Positions 16,776-25,864 of a stretch of DNA of 64,000 bases are shown piece after piece (within the stretch, counting starts at the first letter, position 1; each line of letters begins with the position of its first letter). The notes beneath the pieces are model-generated. The model was not told where the DNA came from, did not search any database, and saw only the letters and a program-made list of their open reading frames with translations. The translations under genes and the position numbers were made by a program. Source of the stretch: Novosphingobium sp. FKTRR1 (GTDB taxonomy: Bacteria > Pseudomonadota > Alphaproteobacteria > Sphingomonadales > Sphingomonadaceae); NCBI RefSeq assembly GCF_020404405.1, contig NZ_JAIZDA010000004.1, positions 248,001-312,000 on the forward strand, written 5' to 3'.

Positions 16776-17596
16776 GTCCAGGGCAGGAACCAGTTGGCGC
16801 TGCCATCGGTCGACCACATCACGATGGTGGCGCGGCCGACAAGGTTTTCCTGCGGGACGAGACCGATACCCTGACCTTCGATCGCGGGGAAGCGGCTGTC
16901 CATCGAGTTGTCGCGGTTGTCGCCCATCAGGAACAGGCGGCCTTCGGGAATGACCACCGGCGCGGTATCATCCTGCGGACGATAGCCAAGGTCGAGCACG
17001 TTGTACTGCTTGCCTTCGGGCAGCGTCTCGCGGAACTGGGGGTAATGGCAGGTGGCCGTGCCATCCTTCTCCTCGACCTCGAAATCGGGCGTCAGGCAAT
17101 TGGTATTGGCCGAAACCGCGATGACGAAGTCGGCAATGCGCTCCTTCTTCACCGGCTTGCCGTTGATGTGCAGCACGCCGCCGATCATCTGGATGGTATC
17201 GCCCGGCAGACCGATCACGCGCTTGATGTAATCGACATCGTTGCCTGGCGGAGCCTTGAAGATGGCGACGTCGCCGCGCTTGGGCTGGGCTGCGAACCAG
17301 CGACCGGGGACCAGCGGCAGGCTGAACGGCAGCGAGTATTTCGAATAGCCATAGGGCCACTTCGCCGCGAGCAGGTAGTCGCCGTTTTCCAGCCGGGGGA
17401 GCATCGATTCCGACGGAATGTTGAACGGCGAAAAAATGAAGCTGCGGAAGATCGCAACGACCAGCACCAGCTTGATGAGAAAGACAGGAAAGCTGTCCTC
17501 CTTCTTCTGCGGTTTGGCTGGCTTGCCGACAGGAGTCGCGAGCGACGGGGCGGCAGCGGGCGCGTTTTCGATAGGATCGCTCATGGTCGCGGTCAT
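16730..17596 (-). CDS. lepB: Signal peptidase I
   Basis: A membrane serine protease that removes Sec/Tat signal peptides. The 288-residue product has an N-terminal cytoplasmic tail, a membrane segment at about residues 40-58, the catalytic serine in PSESMLPRL, the catalytic lysine in YIKRVIGLPGD and the conserved MGDNRDNSMDSR box. Start ATG at 17596 is chosen; ATG at 17584 (MSDPIEN) is equally possible and the longer frame to 17746 has no family support. It is the first gene of the lepB-rnc-era-DUF4239 operon and divergent from pgi. Confidence 0.95.
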   Translation of the reverse strand: MTATMSDPIENAPAAAPSLATPVGKPAKPQKKEDSFPVFLIKLVLVVAIFRSFIFSPFNIPSESMLPRLENGDYLLAAKWPYGYSKYSLPFSLPLVPGRWFAAQPKRGDVAIFKAPPGNDVDYIKRVIGLPGDTIQMIGGVLHINGKPVKKERIADFVIAVSANTNCLTPDFEVEEKDGTATCHYPQFRETLPEGKQYNVLDLGYRPQDDTAPVVIPEGRLFLMGDNRDNSMDSRFPAIEGQGIGLVPQENLVGRATIVMWSTDGSANWFLPWTWFTAARWNRIGGTF

Positions 17597-17752
17597 GTGA
17601 AGGGCAAAGCCTCTCGTCAAGCAGGAAGTGCCGCATGATATGGCCGCGCGCATAGCTTTGCACGGACGTTGGTCGAACAATGGCAACGCTTGGCGGATAA
17701 GAAAGGAGCGGGCATGTAGCGCCTCGCTGCAGTTGCGAAAGGACAAGACGCG

Positions 17753-19297
17753 ATGACCGAACAGCTCGAAAGCCTTTGGCAGGAACTTGAAGGCCTTGAA
17801 ACTCCAACGCTTTCAGAGCTTTTTGGCGATCCGGGCCGGTTGGCGCGCTATGCCCGCGATCTTGACCTGCCCGGCGGGCCGATTCGGTTCGACTGGTCCA
17901 AGACCCATCTTTCGCCCGCGATCGAGGGCATATTGGAGAAGATCGCCGCGGCAACCGATTTTGCCGGACGCCGGGCGGCGCTGTTCGCCGGCGAAAAGAT
18001 CAACAACACCGAAGGCCGCGCCGCCGAACACAGCGCCGAGCGCGGCATCGGCGCAACCAACGCCGTGGTCGAGGCCGAAGCGCTGCACGCCCGCATGAAG
18101 GGTCTGGTCGAGGCGATCCACGAAGGCCTGCTGGGCGAGGTCAAGAGCCTGATCCATATCGGCATCGGCGGATCGGCCTTGGGCCCGGCGCTGGCCATCG
18201 ACGCGCTCGGTCGCGACGACACGCTGGTGAACGTCCATGTCGTCTCCAACATCGACGGTTGCGCGCTTGAAGCCGCTATGAAGGCCTGCGATCCGGCGAC
18301 AACCCTGATTGCACTGGCCTCCAAGACTTTCACCACGACCGAGACGATGACCAATGCGGCCTCGGCGCTCGACTGGTTGCGCGAAGGCGGGGTCGACGAT
18401 CCCTTCGGTCGCGTCGTCGCGTTGACCGCCGCCCCCGACAAGGCAGTGGAATGGGGCGTGGATGAAACACGCGTGCTGCCGTTCTCAGAGACCGTCGGCG
18501 GACGCTATTCGCTGTGGTCATCGATCGGCTTTCCTGTCGCGTTGGCGCTGGGCTGGGACGCGTTTCAGGCATTCCTCGATGGCGCGGCGGCCATCGACCA
18601 GCATTTCATCGACACGCCGCTGGCCGAAAACGTGGTCGTGCGCGCGGCCTTTGCCGATTTGTACTATACGCAAGCCTGCGGCACCCAGACCCGCGCGGTG
18701 TTCGCCTATGACGAACGTCTGGCATTGCTGCCCGACTACCTCCAGCAGCTCGAGATGGAATCGAACGGCAAGCGGGTAAAGGCCGACGGTACCCCGCTCG
18801 GACGGCCCAGTGCGCCGATCACGTGGGGCGGCGTGGGCACCGATGCGCAGCACGCTGTGTTCCAGTTGTTGCATCAGGGCACCCATCTGATCCCGGTCGA
18901 CTTTCTGGCGGTAAAGATCCCCGGTCACGACCTTGATCCGCTGCACCACCAGATCCTGTTGTCGAACTGCTTTGCCCAAGGCGCGGCGCTGATGGCGGGC
19001 AAGGCGGCCGATGCGGGCGACGCGCTTGGCGGCGCGCGCGCCTATCCGGGCGACCGTCCTTCGGCGACGATTCTGGCTGACGACCTCAACCCTGCCACGC
19101 TGGGCGCGCTGATCGCGTTCCACGAGCAGCGCACGTTCGTTTCTGCGATGCTGCTGGAGATCAACCCGTTCGACCAGTTCGGCGTCGAACTGGGCAAGGC
19201 GATCGCCAAGCAGATTGACGCGGGCGGCGGCGAGGGTTTCGACCCTTCGACCGAGGCCCTGCTGGCGGCTGCCGGGATCGGCGCGGCAAACGCCTGA
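17753..19297 (+). CDS. pgi: Glucose-6-phosphate isomerase
   Basis: Interconverts glucose-6-phosphate and fructose-6-phosphate. The 514-residue protein shows the phosphate-binding IGIGGSALGPALAI (about residues 140-153), SKTFTTTETM (about 190-200), GGRYSLWSSIGFP, the catalytic-base region QLEMESNGKRVK, and HLIPVDF with the GTDAQHAVFQLLHQG stretch before it. A tyrosine in YYTQACGTQTRAVFAYDERL aligns with the C-terminal half of bacterial Pgi. Start ATG at 17753 follows AAAGGA. It ends in a clear hairpin terminator. Sphingomonads usually pair it with the Entner-Doudoroff pathway. Confidence 0.96.
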   Translation: MTEQLESLWQELEGLETPTLSELFGDPGRLARYARDLDLPGGPIRFDWSKTHLSPAIEGILEKIAAATDFAGRRAALFAGEKINNTEGRAAEHSAERGIGATNAVVEAEALHARMKGLVEAIHEGLLGEVKSLIHIGIGGSALGPALAIDALGRDDTLVNVHVVSNIDGCALEAAMKACDPATTLIALASKTFTTTETMTNAASALDWLREGGVDDPFGRVVALTAAPDKAVEWGVDETRVLPFSETVGGRYSLWSSIGFPVALALGWDAFQAFLDGAAAIDQHFIDTPLAENVVVRAAFADLYYTQACGTQTRAVFAYDERLALLPDYLQQLEMESNGKRVKADGTPLGRPSAPITWGGVGTDAQHAVFQLLHQGTHLIPVDFLAVKIPGHDLDPLHHQILLSNCFAQGAALMAGKAADAGDALGGARAYPGDRPSATILADDLNPATLGALIAFHEQRTFVSAMLLEINPFDQFGVELGKAIAKQIDAGGGEGFDPSTEALLAAAGIGAANA

Positions 19298-19305
19298 ATA
19301 CCAAT

Positions 19306-19345
19306 GGGCCGTAACCGGGATTTTCCGGTTACGGTCCGCTGCTTT
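19306..19345 (+). terminator. Rho-independent-type terminator after pgi
   Basis: GGGCCGTAACCGG (19306-19318) pairs with CCGGTTACGGTCC (19325-19337), 13 pairs with one G-U, around a GATTTT loop. It is followed by GCTGCTTTT. It starts 9 bp after the pgi stop and separates pgi from gor. Confidence 0.75.
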
Positions 19346-19408
19346 TGCGCAATAGCACTGGCGCAAGTCCCGCTCGCTCCCATATGAGGCGCTCTGAAGG
19401 AGCGAGGC

Positions 19409-20764
19409 ATGAGCGAAGCGGCTTGGGACTACGATCTGTTTGTCATCGGAGCGGGATCGGGGGGCGTTCGCGCCAGCCGGATCGCGGCGGCGCATGGCGC
19501 GCGTGTGGCCGTGGCCGAGGAGTTCCGCGTTGGCGGGACTTGCGTGATCCGCGGCTGCGTGCCCAAAAAGCTGCTCGTCTACGGCTCGCACTTTGCCGAG
19601 GAACTGCAGGACGCGGCCAACTATGGCTGGACGGTCGAGAAGATGACGTTCGACTGGGCAAAGCTGCGCGATGCCGTGCTCAGGGACGTCGATCGCCTCA
19701 ACGCGGCCTACACCTCGACGTTGGAAAGCAACAAGGTCGAGCGCTTCCTTGAACGCGCCACCGTCGTTGGTCCCAACACCGTGCGCCTGGCATCGGGGCG
19801 CGAGATCACCGCCAAGTATATCCTGATCGCCACTGGAGCCTGGCCGGTGAGGCCTTCGTTTCCGGGGGCGGAGCATGCGATCACCTCGAACGAGGTGTTC
19901 CATCTCGAAACCCTGCCCAAGCGGGTGGTCATCGCCGGTGCGGGCTACATCGCGCTCGAATTCGCCGGAATTTTCAATGCGCTGGGCTGTCACGTAACAG
20001 TGGTCAACCGTAGCGAGACGTTGCTGCGCGGGTACGACGCGGCGCTGCGCGACCGCTTGCTCCAGATCACCATGGCGCGCAGCATCGAATACAAGTTCAA
20101 CTGCCCGTTCGAGCGGGTGGAAAAGCGCGAGGATGGCTCGCTGGCGATCCATCTGGGCGGCCAGACGCAGGCGCTCGAAGCCGATGTGCTGCTGGTCGCG
20201 ACCGGCCGCCGTCCCAAGACCGATGGGCTCGGGCTTGAAGATGTCGGGGTGGAACTTGGCGAAAAGGGTGAAGTGCTGGTCGATGCGACCGGTCGCACCA
20301 ACGTGCCGAGCATCTATGCCGTGGGCGACGTTACCGATCGCGTGCAACTGACCCCGATCGCCATCCGTGAAGGGCAGGCCTTCGCCGACCGCGTGTTCGG
20401 TGGGAAAGACACCAGGATCTCGTATGACTGCATCCCCAGCGCGGTGTTCTCGCAGCCACCGCTGGCCGCTGTCGGGCTGACCGAAGGCGAGGCGCGCAAC
20501 CGTTACGGCTCGGTCAAGGTCTATACTTCGGACTTCCGACCAATGAAGAACATCTTCGGGCATCGACCCGAGCGCGGATTGTACAAGATGGTGGTCGATG
20601 CGGCGTCCGACCGGGTGCTGGGCATCCACATGATCGGACCCGAAGCGCCCGAGATTCTGCAGGCTGCTGCGATTGCGGTAAAGGCCGGGCTGACCAAGGC
20701 CGCCTTTGACGATACCGTCGCGTTGCACCCCTCAATGGCTGAGGAGCTGGTGCTACTCAAATAA
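19409..20764 (+). CDS. gor: Glutathione-disulfide reductase
   Basis: An FAD-dependent pyridine nucleotide-disulfide oxidoreductase of 451 residues that reduces glutathione disulfide with NADPH. The FAD motif GAGSGGVRASR (about residues 14-24), redox CVIRGCVPKK (CxxxxC, about residues 47-56), a second Rossmann motif VIAGAGYIALEFAG, the GDVT segment and the C-terminal HPSMAEELV (catalytic His) are present. GAGYIALEFAG and following VNRSETLLRGYD favour the Gor/plant-type glutathione reductase group over LpdA or MerA. Start ATG at 19409 follows GGAGCGAGG. Confidence 0.93.
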   Translation: MSEAAWDYDLFVIGAGSGGVRASRIAAAHGARVAVAEEFRVGGTCVIRGCVPKKLLVYGSHFAEELQDAANYGWTVEKMTFDWAKLRDAVLRDVDRLNAAYTSTLESNKVERFLERATVVGPNTVRLASGREITAKYILIATGAWPVRPSFPGAEHAITSNEVFHLETLPKRVVIAGAGYIALEFAGIFNALGCHVTVVNRSETLLRGYDAALRDRLLQITMARSIEYKFNCPFERVEKREDGSLAIHLGGQTQALEADVLLVATGRRPKTDGLGLEDVGVELGEKGEVLVDATGRTNVPSIYAVGDVTDRVQLTPIAIREGQAFADRVFGGKDTRISYDCIPSAVFSQPPLAAVGLTEGEARNRYGSVKVYTSDFRPMKNIFGHRPERGLYKMVVDAASDRVLGIHMIGPEAPEILQAAAIAVKAGLTKAAFDDTVALHPSMAEELVLLK

Positions 20765-20827
20765 GGTTGCAACTCGCAACCTTTCGCGTAAGCTGGCCCT
20801 TGATAATTTCAGGGGGAGTGAACGGCG

Positions 20828-21550
20828 ATGCAGCTTGCAGGCAAGGTGGTGCTCGTCACCGGCGGCACCGACGGGATCGGTTTGAGGCTTGCACGTGCGT
20901 TACGTGACGCTGGGGCGAAGGTGACGATGACCGGGCGGACGGCGGCGCGTATTGCCGCCGCGCAGGCCGAAGGCTTCGAAGTCCTGCCTGCCGATCTTGC
21001 CGGGCCCGACGGTGTCGCAGGGCTGTTGGCCGCGATCTCCGGTCGCCAATTCGATGTGCTGGTCAACAATGCCGGGATGGGGGGCACCCATGACTTTCGC
21101 GAGGGCGCGCCCGTGGCCGATGAGGACGAGCGCACGCTCTACCTCAATCTCCATGCGCCGATCCGCCTGATCGCGGGGATGATCCCTGCGTTACGTGACC
21201 GGCCCGAGGCGATGATCGTCAACGTCACCTCGGGGCTCGCGATTGCACCCAGCACCGGTGCGCCCGTCTATTGCGCGACCAAGGCGGCCTTGCGCAGCTA
21301 TACCCAGGCGCTGCGCTCGCAGCTGAAGGACACGCACATCCATGTGCTTGAGGCGCTGCCCCCCGTGGTCGATACCGCGATGACCGCGGCCCGCACCGGT
21401 AGCAAGCTGTCGCCAGAGGAATGCGCACGCCAGATCGTGGCGGCAATGCAACGTAACGCGACCGAGGCCAACGTCGGCATCGTCCGGATTTTGGCAATTC
21501 TGAACAATCTTGCACCCTGGCTGGTCCGACGCATCATGCTTTCGTTCTGA
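20828..21550 (+). CDS. Short-chain dehydrogenase/reductase, DltE-like
   Basis: A classical SDR of 240 residues. TGGTDGIGLRLA (about residues 12-23) binds the cofactor, NNAGMGG (about 80-86) is the second hallmark, and the catalytic Ser-Tyr-Lys are seen as NVTSG, PVYCATKAAL. The IHVLEALPPVVDTAMTA segment resembles DltE-type oxidoreductases of unknown substrate. The start at 20828 follows GGGGGA. It lies 63 bp after gor and 25 bp before another SDR-fold gene on the same strand, so the two are probably one transcript. Confidence 0.85.
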   Translation: MQLAGKVVLVTGGTDGIGLRLARALRDAGAKVTMTGRTAARIAAAQAEGFEVLPADLAGPDGVAGLLAAISGRQFDVLVNNAGMGGTHDFREGAPVADEDERTLYLNLHAPIRLIAGMIPALRDRPEAMIVNVTSGLAIAPSTGAPVYCATKAALRSYTQALRSQLKDTHIHVLEALPPVVDTAMTAARTGSKLSPEECARQIVAAMQRNATEANVGIVRILAILNNLAPWLVRRIMLSF

Positions 21551-21575
21551 CCTGGCGCAACCTGAGGAGACGCTC

Positions 21576-22592
21576 ATGACCAAGACCGTTCTGGTTACCG
21601 GCGGCAGTGGCTACATCGCCGGGTTCACGATCCGCCAGTTGCTGGCAGAAGGCTGGACCGTGCACGCCACCGTGCGTAGCCTGGCCAAGGAACCCGTTTT
21701 GCGTCAGTTGCTTGGCGGGACGGCAGAGACGCTGAAGGTGTTTGCCGCCGACCTCACCTCCGACGCCGGATGGGAGGCTGCGGTGGCCGGATGCAGCCAC
21801 GTCGCGCACGTCGCTTCGCCGTTTTCGACCAACGCCCCCAAGCACGAGGATGACCTGATCGTGCCCGCGCGTGAAGGCGTGCTGCGCGCGTTACGTTTCG
21901 CGCGCGATGCAGGTGTCGTACGGTTCGTCCAGACCTCGTCAGTGGCCGCGATCGCCTATGGCCATGGCAAGGGTGTGCACCGGTTTACCGAAAAAGACTG
22001 GACCGATGTCAACGGTCCCGATGTCTATGCCTACGTCAAGTCCAAGACGATCGCCGAGCGCGCCGCGCGCGACTGGATCGCGGTCGAAGGCGGAGCGATG
22101 GAGTTCGTTTCGGTCAACCCGTCGGCGGTGCTTGGGCCAGTCTGGAACGATGACTTCTCCGCGTCGATCGAGGTGGTCAAGCAGCTTCTGTCTGGCGCGC
22201 TACCGGGCTGTCCGGATATCGGCTTCGGCATCGTCGATGTGCGTGACGTTGCGGACCTGCACGTGCGCGCGCTGACTGCGCCGGGCATCGCGGGTGAGCG
22301 CTTCATCGCGGCCGGGCCTTTCCTCAAGCTGATCGACGTCGCGCGCATCCTCAAGGAGCGGTTGCCGCAACAGTCGCGCAAGGTTCCGACGCGCGGCCTG
22401 CCCGATTGGCTGGTGCGGTTTTCCGCGCTGTTCAACCCGATGATCCGACAGATCACCGGCGAACTGGGCAATATTCGCGATGCCAGCGCCGATCATGCCT
22501 TTGTCGTGCTGGGCTGGAAAACCCGCCCGCCCGAAGACTCGATCGTCGATTGCGCGCGCAGCCTGATCGAGCGCGGGGTGGTCAAAGTATAG
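21576..22592 (+). CDS. NAD-dependent epimerase/dehydratase, dihydroflavonol-reductase-like (extended SDR)
   Basis: A 338-residue extended SDR. VTGGSGYIAGFTIRQLL (about residues 7-23) is the nucleotide-binding turn, HVASPFS lies near residue 80, and the active-site YVKSKTIAERAA supplies Tyr-x-x-x-Lys with QTSSVAA as the serine segment. The pattern VNPSAVLGPVW and C-terminal half match the dihydroflavonol-4-reductase/cinnamoyl-CoA-reductase-like group, which in bacteria reduces varied aldehydes and ketones. Start ATG 21576 has GAGGAG 6 bases upstream; the frame open from 21510 overlaps the previous gene. Two overlapping CGTTACG words follow the stop. Confidence 0.88.
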   Translation: MTKTVLVTGGSGYIAGFTIRQLLAEGWTVHATVRSLAKEPVLRQLLGGTAETLKVFAADLTSDAGWEAAVAGCSHVAHVASPFSTNAPKHEDDLIVPAREGVLRALRFARDAGVVRFVQTSSVAAIAYGHGKGVHRFTEKDWTDVNGPDVYAYVKSKTIAERAARDWIAVEGGAMEFVSVNPSAVLGPVWNDDFSASIEVVKQLLSGALPGCPDIGFGIVDVRDVADLHVRALTAPGIAGERFIAAGPFLKLIDVARILKERLPQQSRKVPTRGLPDWLVRFSALFNPMIRQITGELGNIRDASADHAFVVLGWKTRPPEDSIVDCARSLIERGVVKV

Positions 22593-22641
22593 CGTTACGT
22601 TACGACAGGCGTTGGGGGTGCCGGGGGAAGGGGGAACGGGT

Positions 22642-23397
22642 TCAGATCCCGGCGTACCATTGGTAGCCGCGGTTATCCTCCCAGAAGCCGCCCTTGCCGC
22701 CGGCAATGCCGTCCAGCGCAGCGACAGCCTCGATCCGCATCACGTACTTGGCCTGCTTGTAGCCCAGTTGCCGTTCTACCCGCAGTCGCAAGGGTGCGCC
22801 GTGCCCGATGCTGAGCGGCTGGCGGTTGAGGCTGTGCGCCAGAATCGTCTGCGGGTGGAAGGCGTCGACCATGTCGATGCTCTCGTAATAGGGTTTGCCT
22901 TCCAGCGTGTCGGCGCAGTGGAACACGATGTAGCGGGCGTTACCCGACAGCCCGACCTGCCGCAGCAGAAGCCCCAAAGGCACCCCGCTCCATTCTCCGA
23001 TAGCGCTCCAGCCTTCGACGCAATCGTGCCGCGTGATCTGCGTTCGCGCAGGCGCAGCACGCAGATTCGCAAGGGAAAAACGCGAAGGCTTGGCGACCAT
23101 GCCACCGACTTCCAGCCGCCAATCGGCAAAGCCGTTGGCGACGTGCGCGGCGTAGCCACCATCGTTGGGACTGCGGGTGCCATTGACGCGAAACACTGGC
23201 GACAGGTCGGCGCGGGTGAACTCGGGCGCAAGTGCATGGCGGTCCGTTACGAGACGCTGCGCGCTCATCGTTGCCTTCTCGCCCAAGGTCAGCACGCGCT
23301 TGACGGTGGGCGATGCGGTGATCCGGTCGCACCCTGCCAGCAGCAGGCCACCCGTTCCGATCAGGGCGTTGCGGCGGGTGATCAGTGGTGAGGTCAT
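22642..23397 (-). CDS. Periplasmic molybdopterin-dependent oxidoreductase, sulfite-oxidase fold, lipoprotein
   Basis: A 251-residue member of the sulfite oxidase/YedY fold. The N-terminus has a twin-arginine motif (ITRRNALIG) and a lipobox (LLAGC at about residues 19-23), predicting Tat export and lipid anchoring. RHDCVEGWSAIGEWSG carries the conserved molybdenum-ligating cysteine and fold-specific tryptophans. The length is shorter than E. coli MsrP. Start ATG at 23397 overlaps the stop of the cytochrome b gene (ATGA), implying that the cytochrome supplies electrons. The substrate is unknown; methionine sulfoxide or another S/N-oxide is plausible from the family. Confidence 0.82.
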   Translation of the reverse strand: MTSPLITRRNALIGTGGLLLAGCDRITASPTVKRVLTLGEKATMSAQRLVTDRHALAPEFTRADLSPVFRVNGTRSPNDGGYAAHVANGFADWRLEVGGMVAKPSRFSLANLRAAPARTQITRHDCVEGWSAIGEWSGVPLGLLLRQVGLSGNARYIVFHCADTLEGKPYYESIDMVDAFHPQTILAHSLNRQPLSIGHGAPLRLRVERQLGYKQAKYVMRIEAVAALDGIAGGKGGFWEDNRGYQWYAGI

Positions 23398-24188
23398 GGG
23401 CGGCGCTCCGCAGGTAGGCGATACCAGCCGGTAATGATGCTGCGCAACTCGTTCACCGGCCCGGCCAGCAGGACCATCAGCAGGTGCACCACGATGAACA
23501 GCGCGAAACCGGTCGCGCACAGAAAGTGGATCGAGCGCGCCGATTGCCGACCGCCAAATACTTCCAGCAGCCATGGCCACGCGGCGTTGAGCGCGGGTGA
23601 CATCGTCAATCCTGTCAACACGATCAGCGGCAGGAGCACGAACAGGACCGAGAGGTAGGCCAGTTTCTGCACGGGATTATAACGCCGTGCCGCGGCCCCC
23701 GTGGGGAAGCGCAGCCGGGCGTGCTGCTTGATATCGTGCCACAGATTGCGCGGCTTCGCCTCTTCGGACGTCAACAGAAGATCATCCTGCAAGTGTCTTG
23801 AAAAAATGGCATAAATCAGAAATGCGATCCCGCCCAGAACCAGCAGCCAGGCAAAGAAAAAGTGCCATTCACGCGCTATCGTCAGGCTGTAGCTTGATGG
23901 GATCGTGACCAGCGGCGGGAACGCCTCTGCGGTCCCCATCGCATGGCCAAGCACCCCGGTCGTCGGAATCTCAGTCCCGAGCAGGTTGAGGTAGCCGTTA
24001 ACGCCATGATGCCCGATCTCAAGCCACGCAGGGTCTGGATTGGCGCCGAATTTGCCCCAGTAAAGCCGGGGATGCGCGTTGAAGATCATCATCCCGCTCA
24101 TCAGCATGATGAAGATGCAAAGGGCGTTCAGCCAGTGCCAAAGCCGGACCGGCAGCTTCGTCCGATAGACCAATGCTCGTTCGGCCAT
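23394..24188 (-). CDS. Cytochrome b561-type membrane haem protein
   Basis: A 264-residue membrane protein of the bacterial cytochrome b561/hydrogenase b-type superfamily. Conserved histidines appear in RLWHWLNALCIF (about residues 15-26), GHHGVNG, REWHFFFAWLL (about residues 105-116) and IHFLCATGFALFIVVHLLM (about residues 220-238), suitable for two b haems between four core helices. It is translationally coupled to the molybdoenzyme downstream and is its likely quinol-linked electron donor. It differs from MsrQ, whose six-helix FRD-like fold lacks the RLWHW start. Confidence 0.85.
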   Translation of the reverse strand: MAERALVYRTKLPVRLWHWLNALCIFIMLMSGMMIFNAHPRLYWGKFGANPDPAWLEIGHHGVNGYLNLLGTEIPTTGVLGHAMGTAEAFPPLVTIPSSYSLTIAREWHFFFAWLLVLGGIAFLIYAIFSRHLQDDLLLTSEEAKPRNLWHDIKQHARLRFPTGAAARRYNPVQKLAYLSVLFVLLPLIVLTGLTMSPALNAAWPWLLEVFGGRQSARSIHFLCATGFALFIVVHLLMVLLAGPVNELRSIITGWYRLPAERRP

Positions 24189-24306
24189 GCCACATCTCCC
24201 CGCGCTGCGTCACAGTGCCACCGTGCTGACCCGATCGCCAGCACTAAGCTTAGTTCGGAACAAGTCGCGCGGAAGTTACACTGCGATGCGCCGCTTTTGC
24301 GTGACG

Positions 24307-25257
24307 TTACGCCTGCCCTGCCAGCTCGCGGCGGGTAAATCGCCGTGTCTGAGCAGCACGCTGGCTCGATCGCGGCACCGGCCGCAGGGCGCGCAATGCC
24401 GCGCGCACGATCCACATCAGCTTGCGCCGATCGCTCACCACGGTGCGGTTGTCCCAAGCTTGCGCACCCCGCTTTTGCACCGCGCGCGCGATCTCGCCAT
24501 AGATTCCCGCCGCCGAAAGGATTGCCCAACGCTGGCGAAAGCGCAAACGGGCTGCGCCCAGCCGAGCCGAACACTCGTGCGCATGGGCCAGTTGGCACAG
24601 TCGCGTGACAGCCGACACCAACCCTGCGCGATAGGGTGGTTTCATCTGCTCGCCGGGAGGAATTCCGTTTTCCGCCAACCACTCAGCCGGTACGTAACAC
24701 CGCGCGGCGCGGTCGTCCTCGGCCACGTCGCGGGCAATGTTGGCAAGCTGAAAGGCAAGGCCAAGGTCGCCCGCGCGCTCCAGCGTCTCGTCATCGCCGG
24801 GGGAAACACCCATGACCACCGCCATCATCACACCGACCGCTCCGGCAACGTGCCAGCAATAACGCATCAGGTCGGCCTCGCTACGCGGTTGCCAGTCGGC
24901 CACGTCGAGCGCGAAGCCGGCGATCACGTCCTCGGCCATCGCCAGGGTCAGGCCGGTCTCGCGGGCGACAAGCCCCAGCGCGTCGAACGCCACGTCGCCT
25001 GTCGGTACGCCGGCAAAGGCTTGCGAGGTCAATCGGCGCACCGTTACGAGACGGTCGTCGACATCCTCGGGCCGGGTCAGTTCTCCGCCAAGCTCCTGCC
25101 CGTCGATCAGATCGTCACAGGCCCGGCACCAGGCGTAAAGCAACCACACCCGTTCGCGCGTGGTCCGGTCGAACAGGCGGCTGGCCGCGGCAAAGCTCTT
25201 CGATCCCTTGCGGATGGTCTGCTCGGCGGCATCAACCAGGCTCTGGCGCGTGTCCAT
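24307..25257 (-). CDS. crtB: Phytoene synthase
   Basis: Joins two geranylgeranyl diphosphates to phytoene, the committed step of carotenoid synthesis. The 316-residue protein has KGSKSFAAASRLF, the first aspartate-rich site in WCRACDDLIDG (about residues 43-53) and the second in QLANIARDVAEDDRAARCYVP (about residues 190-210), with the C-terminal YGEIARAVQKRG segment. It is the last gene of crtY-crtI-LOG-crtB, 10 bp after the LOG gene. No crtE, which would supply GGPP, is in the window. Confidence 0.96.
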   Translation of the reverse strand: MDTRQSLVDAAEQTIRKGSKSFAAASRLFDRTTRERVWLLYAWCRACDDLIDGQELGGELTRPEDVDDRLVTVRRLTSQAFAGVPTGDVAFDALGLVARETGLTLAMAEDVIAGFALDVADWQPRSEADLMRYCWHVAGAVGVMMAVVMGVSPGDDETLERAGDLGLAFQLANIARDVAEDDRAARCYVPAEWLAENGIPPGEQMKPPYRAGLVSAVTRLCQLAHAHECSARLGAARLRFRQRWAILSAAGIYGEIARAVQKRGAQAWDNRTVVSDRRKLMWIVRAALRALRPVPRSSQRAAQTRRFTRRELAGQA

Positions 25258-25267
25258 GGCCGCAACG

Positions 25268-25864
25268 TTACAACTGGTTCGCGCTCATGGCAAAGACCGG
25301 TGTATGCGGTTGGTGCGCCGCCATCCGATCCAGCAGCGCTTCAATGGAAGAATCGGCGATCAGGATGCCCGCATGTGCCTCACGCACGAAGCCGGTGTCG
25401 ATCATCGTGCGATTGAACGCGAGCAGATGGTCGAAGAAGCCGAATGCGTTCAGCAGGCCGACCGGCTTGGCGTGATAGCCAAGTTGCGACCAGCTTGCCG
25501 CCTCCCACAACTCGTCCATCGTGCCGACCCCGCCGGGGAGGGTAAGGAACCCGTCCGATAGATCGGCAAACGCCTGCTTGCGCGCATGCATTCCCGTTAC
25601 CACACGCAGTTCGGTGCAGGCCGGATTGGCGATTTCGGCATTGGCGAGCGCTTCGGGGATCACCCCGATGACCTCTCCACCCGCACCCAGCGCGCCATCA
25701 GCCAGCGCGCCCATCAGTCCGCGCTTGCCGCCACCATAGACCACGCCGATCCCCCGCTGGGCGAGCACGCCGCCCACATCTCTGGCGAGCGCAACGTAAC
25801 GCGGATCGGCGGGGCTGGCCGACCCGCAGTAAACGGCAAGCCGACGGAACGTTCGGACGGTCAA
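25268..25864 (-). CDS. LOG-family protein (TIGR00730), inserted in the carotenoid operon
   Basis: A 198-residue protein with the LOG signature: GGGKRGLMG at about residues 43-51 and PGGVGTMDELWE at about residues 100-111. Characterised members hydrolyse nucleoside 5'-monophosphates at the N-glycosidic bond (cytokinin riboside phosphoribohydrolase in plants and some bacteria). The start appears to be TTG at 25864, overlapping the crtI stop by 4 bp, with GAGGA a short distance upstream. Its position between crtI and crtB is unexpected for function, though co-transcription seems certain. Confidence 0.88.
   Translation of the reverse strand: MTVRTFRRLAVYCGSASPADPRYVALARDVGGVLAQRGIGVVYGGGKRGLMGALADGALGAGGEVIGVIPEALANAEIANPACTELRVVTGMHARKQAFADLSDGFLTLPGGVGTMDELWEAASWSQLGYHAKPVGLLNAFGFFDHLLAFNRTMIDTGFVREAHAGILIADSSIEALLDRMAAHQPHTPVFAMSANQL

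Noticed and set aside
18518..20728. 736-residue minus-strand frame
   Set aside because: Antisense to pgi and gor, both complete and motif-rich.
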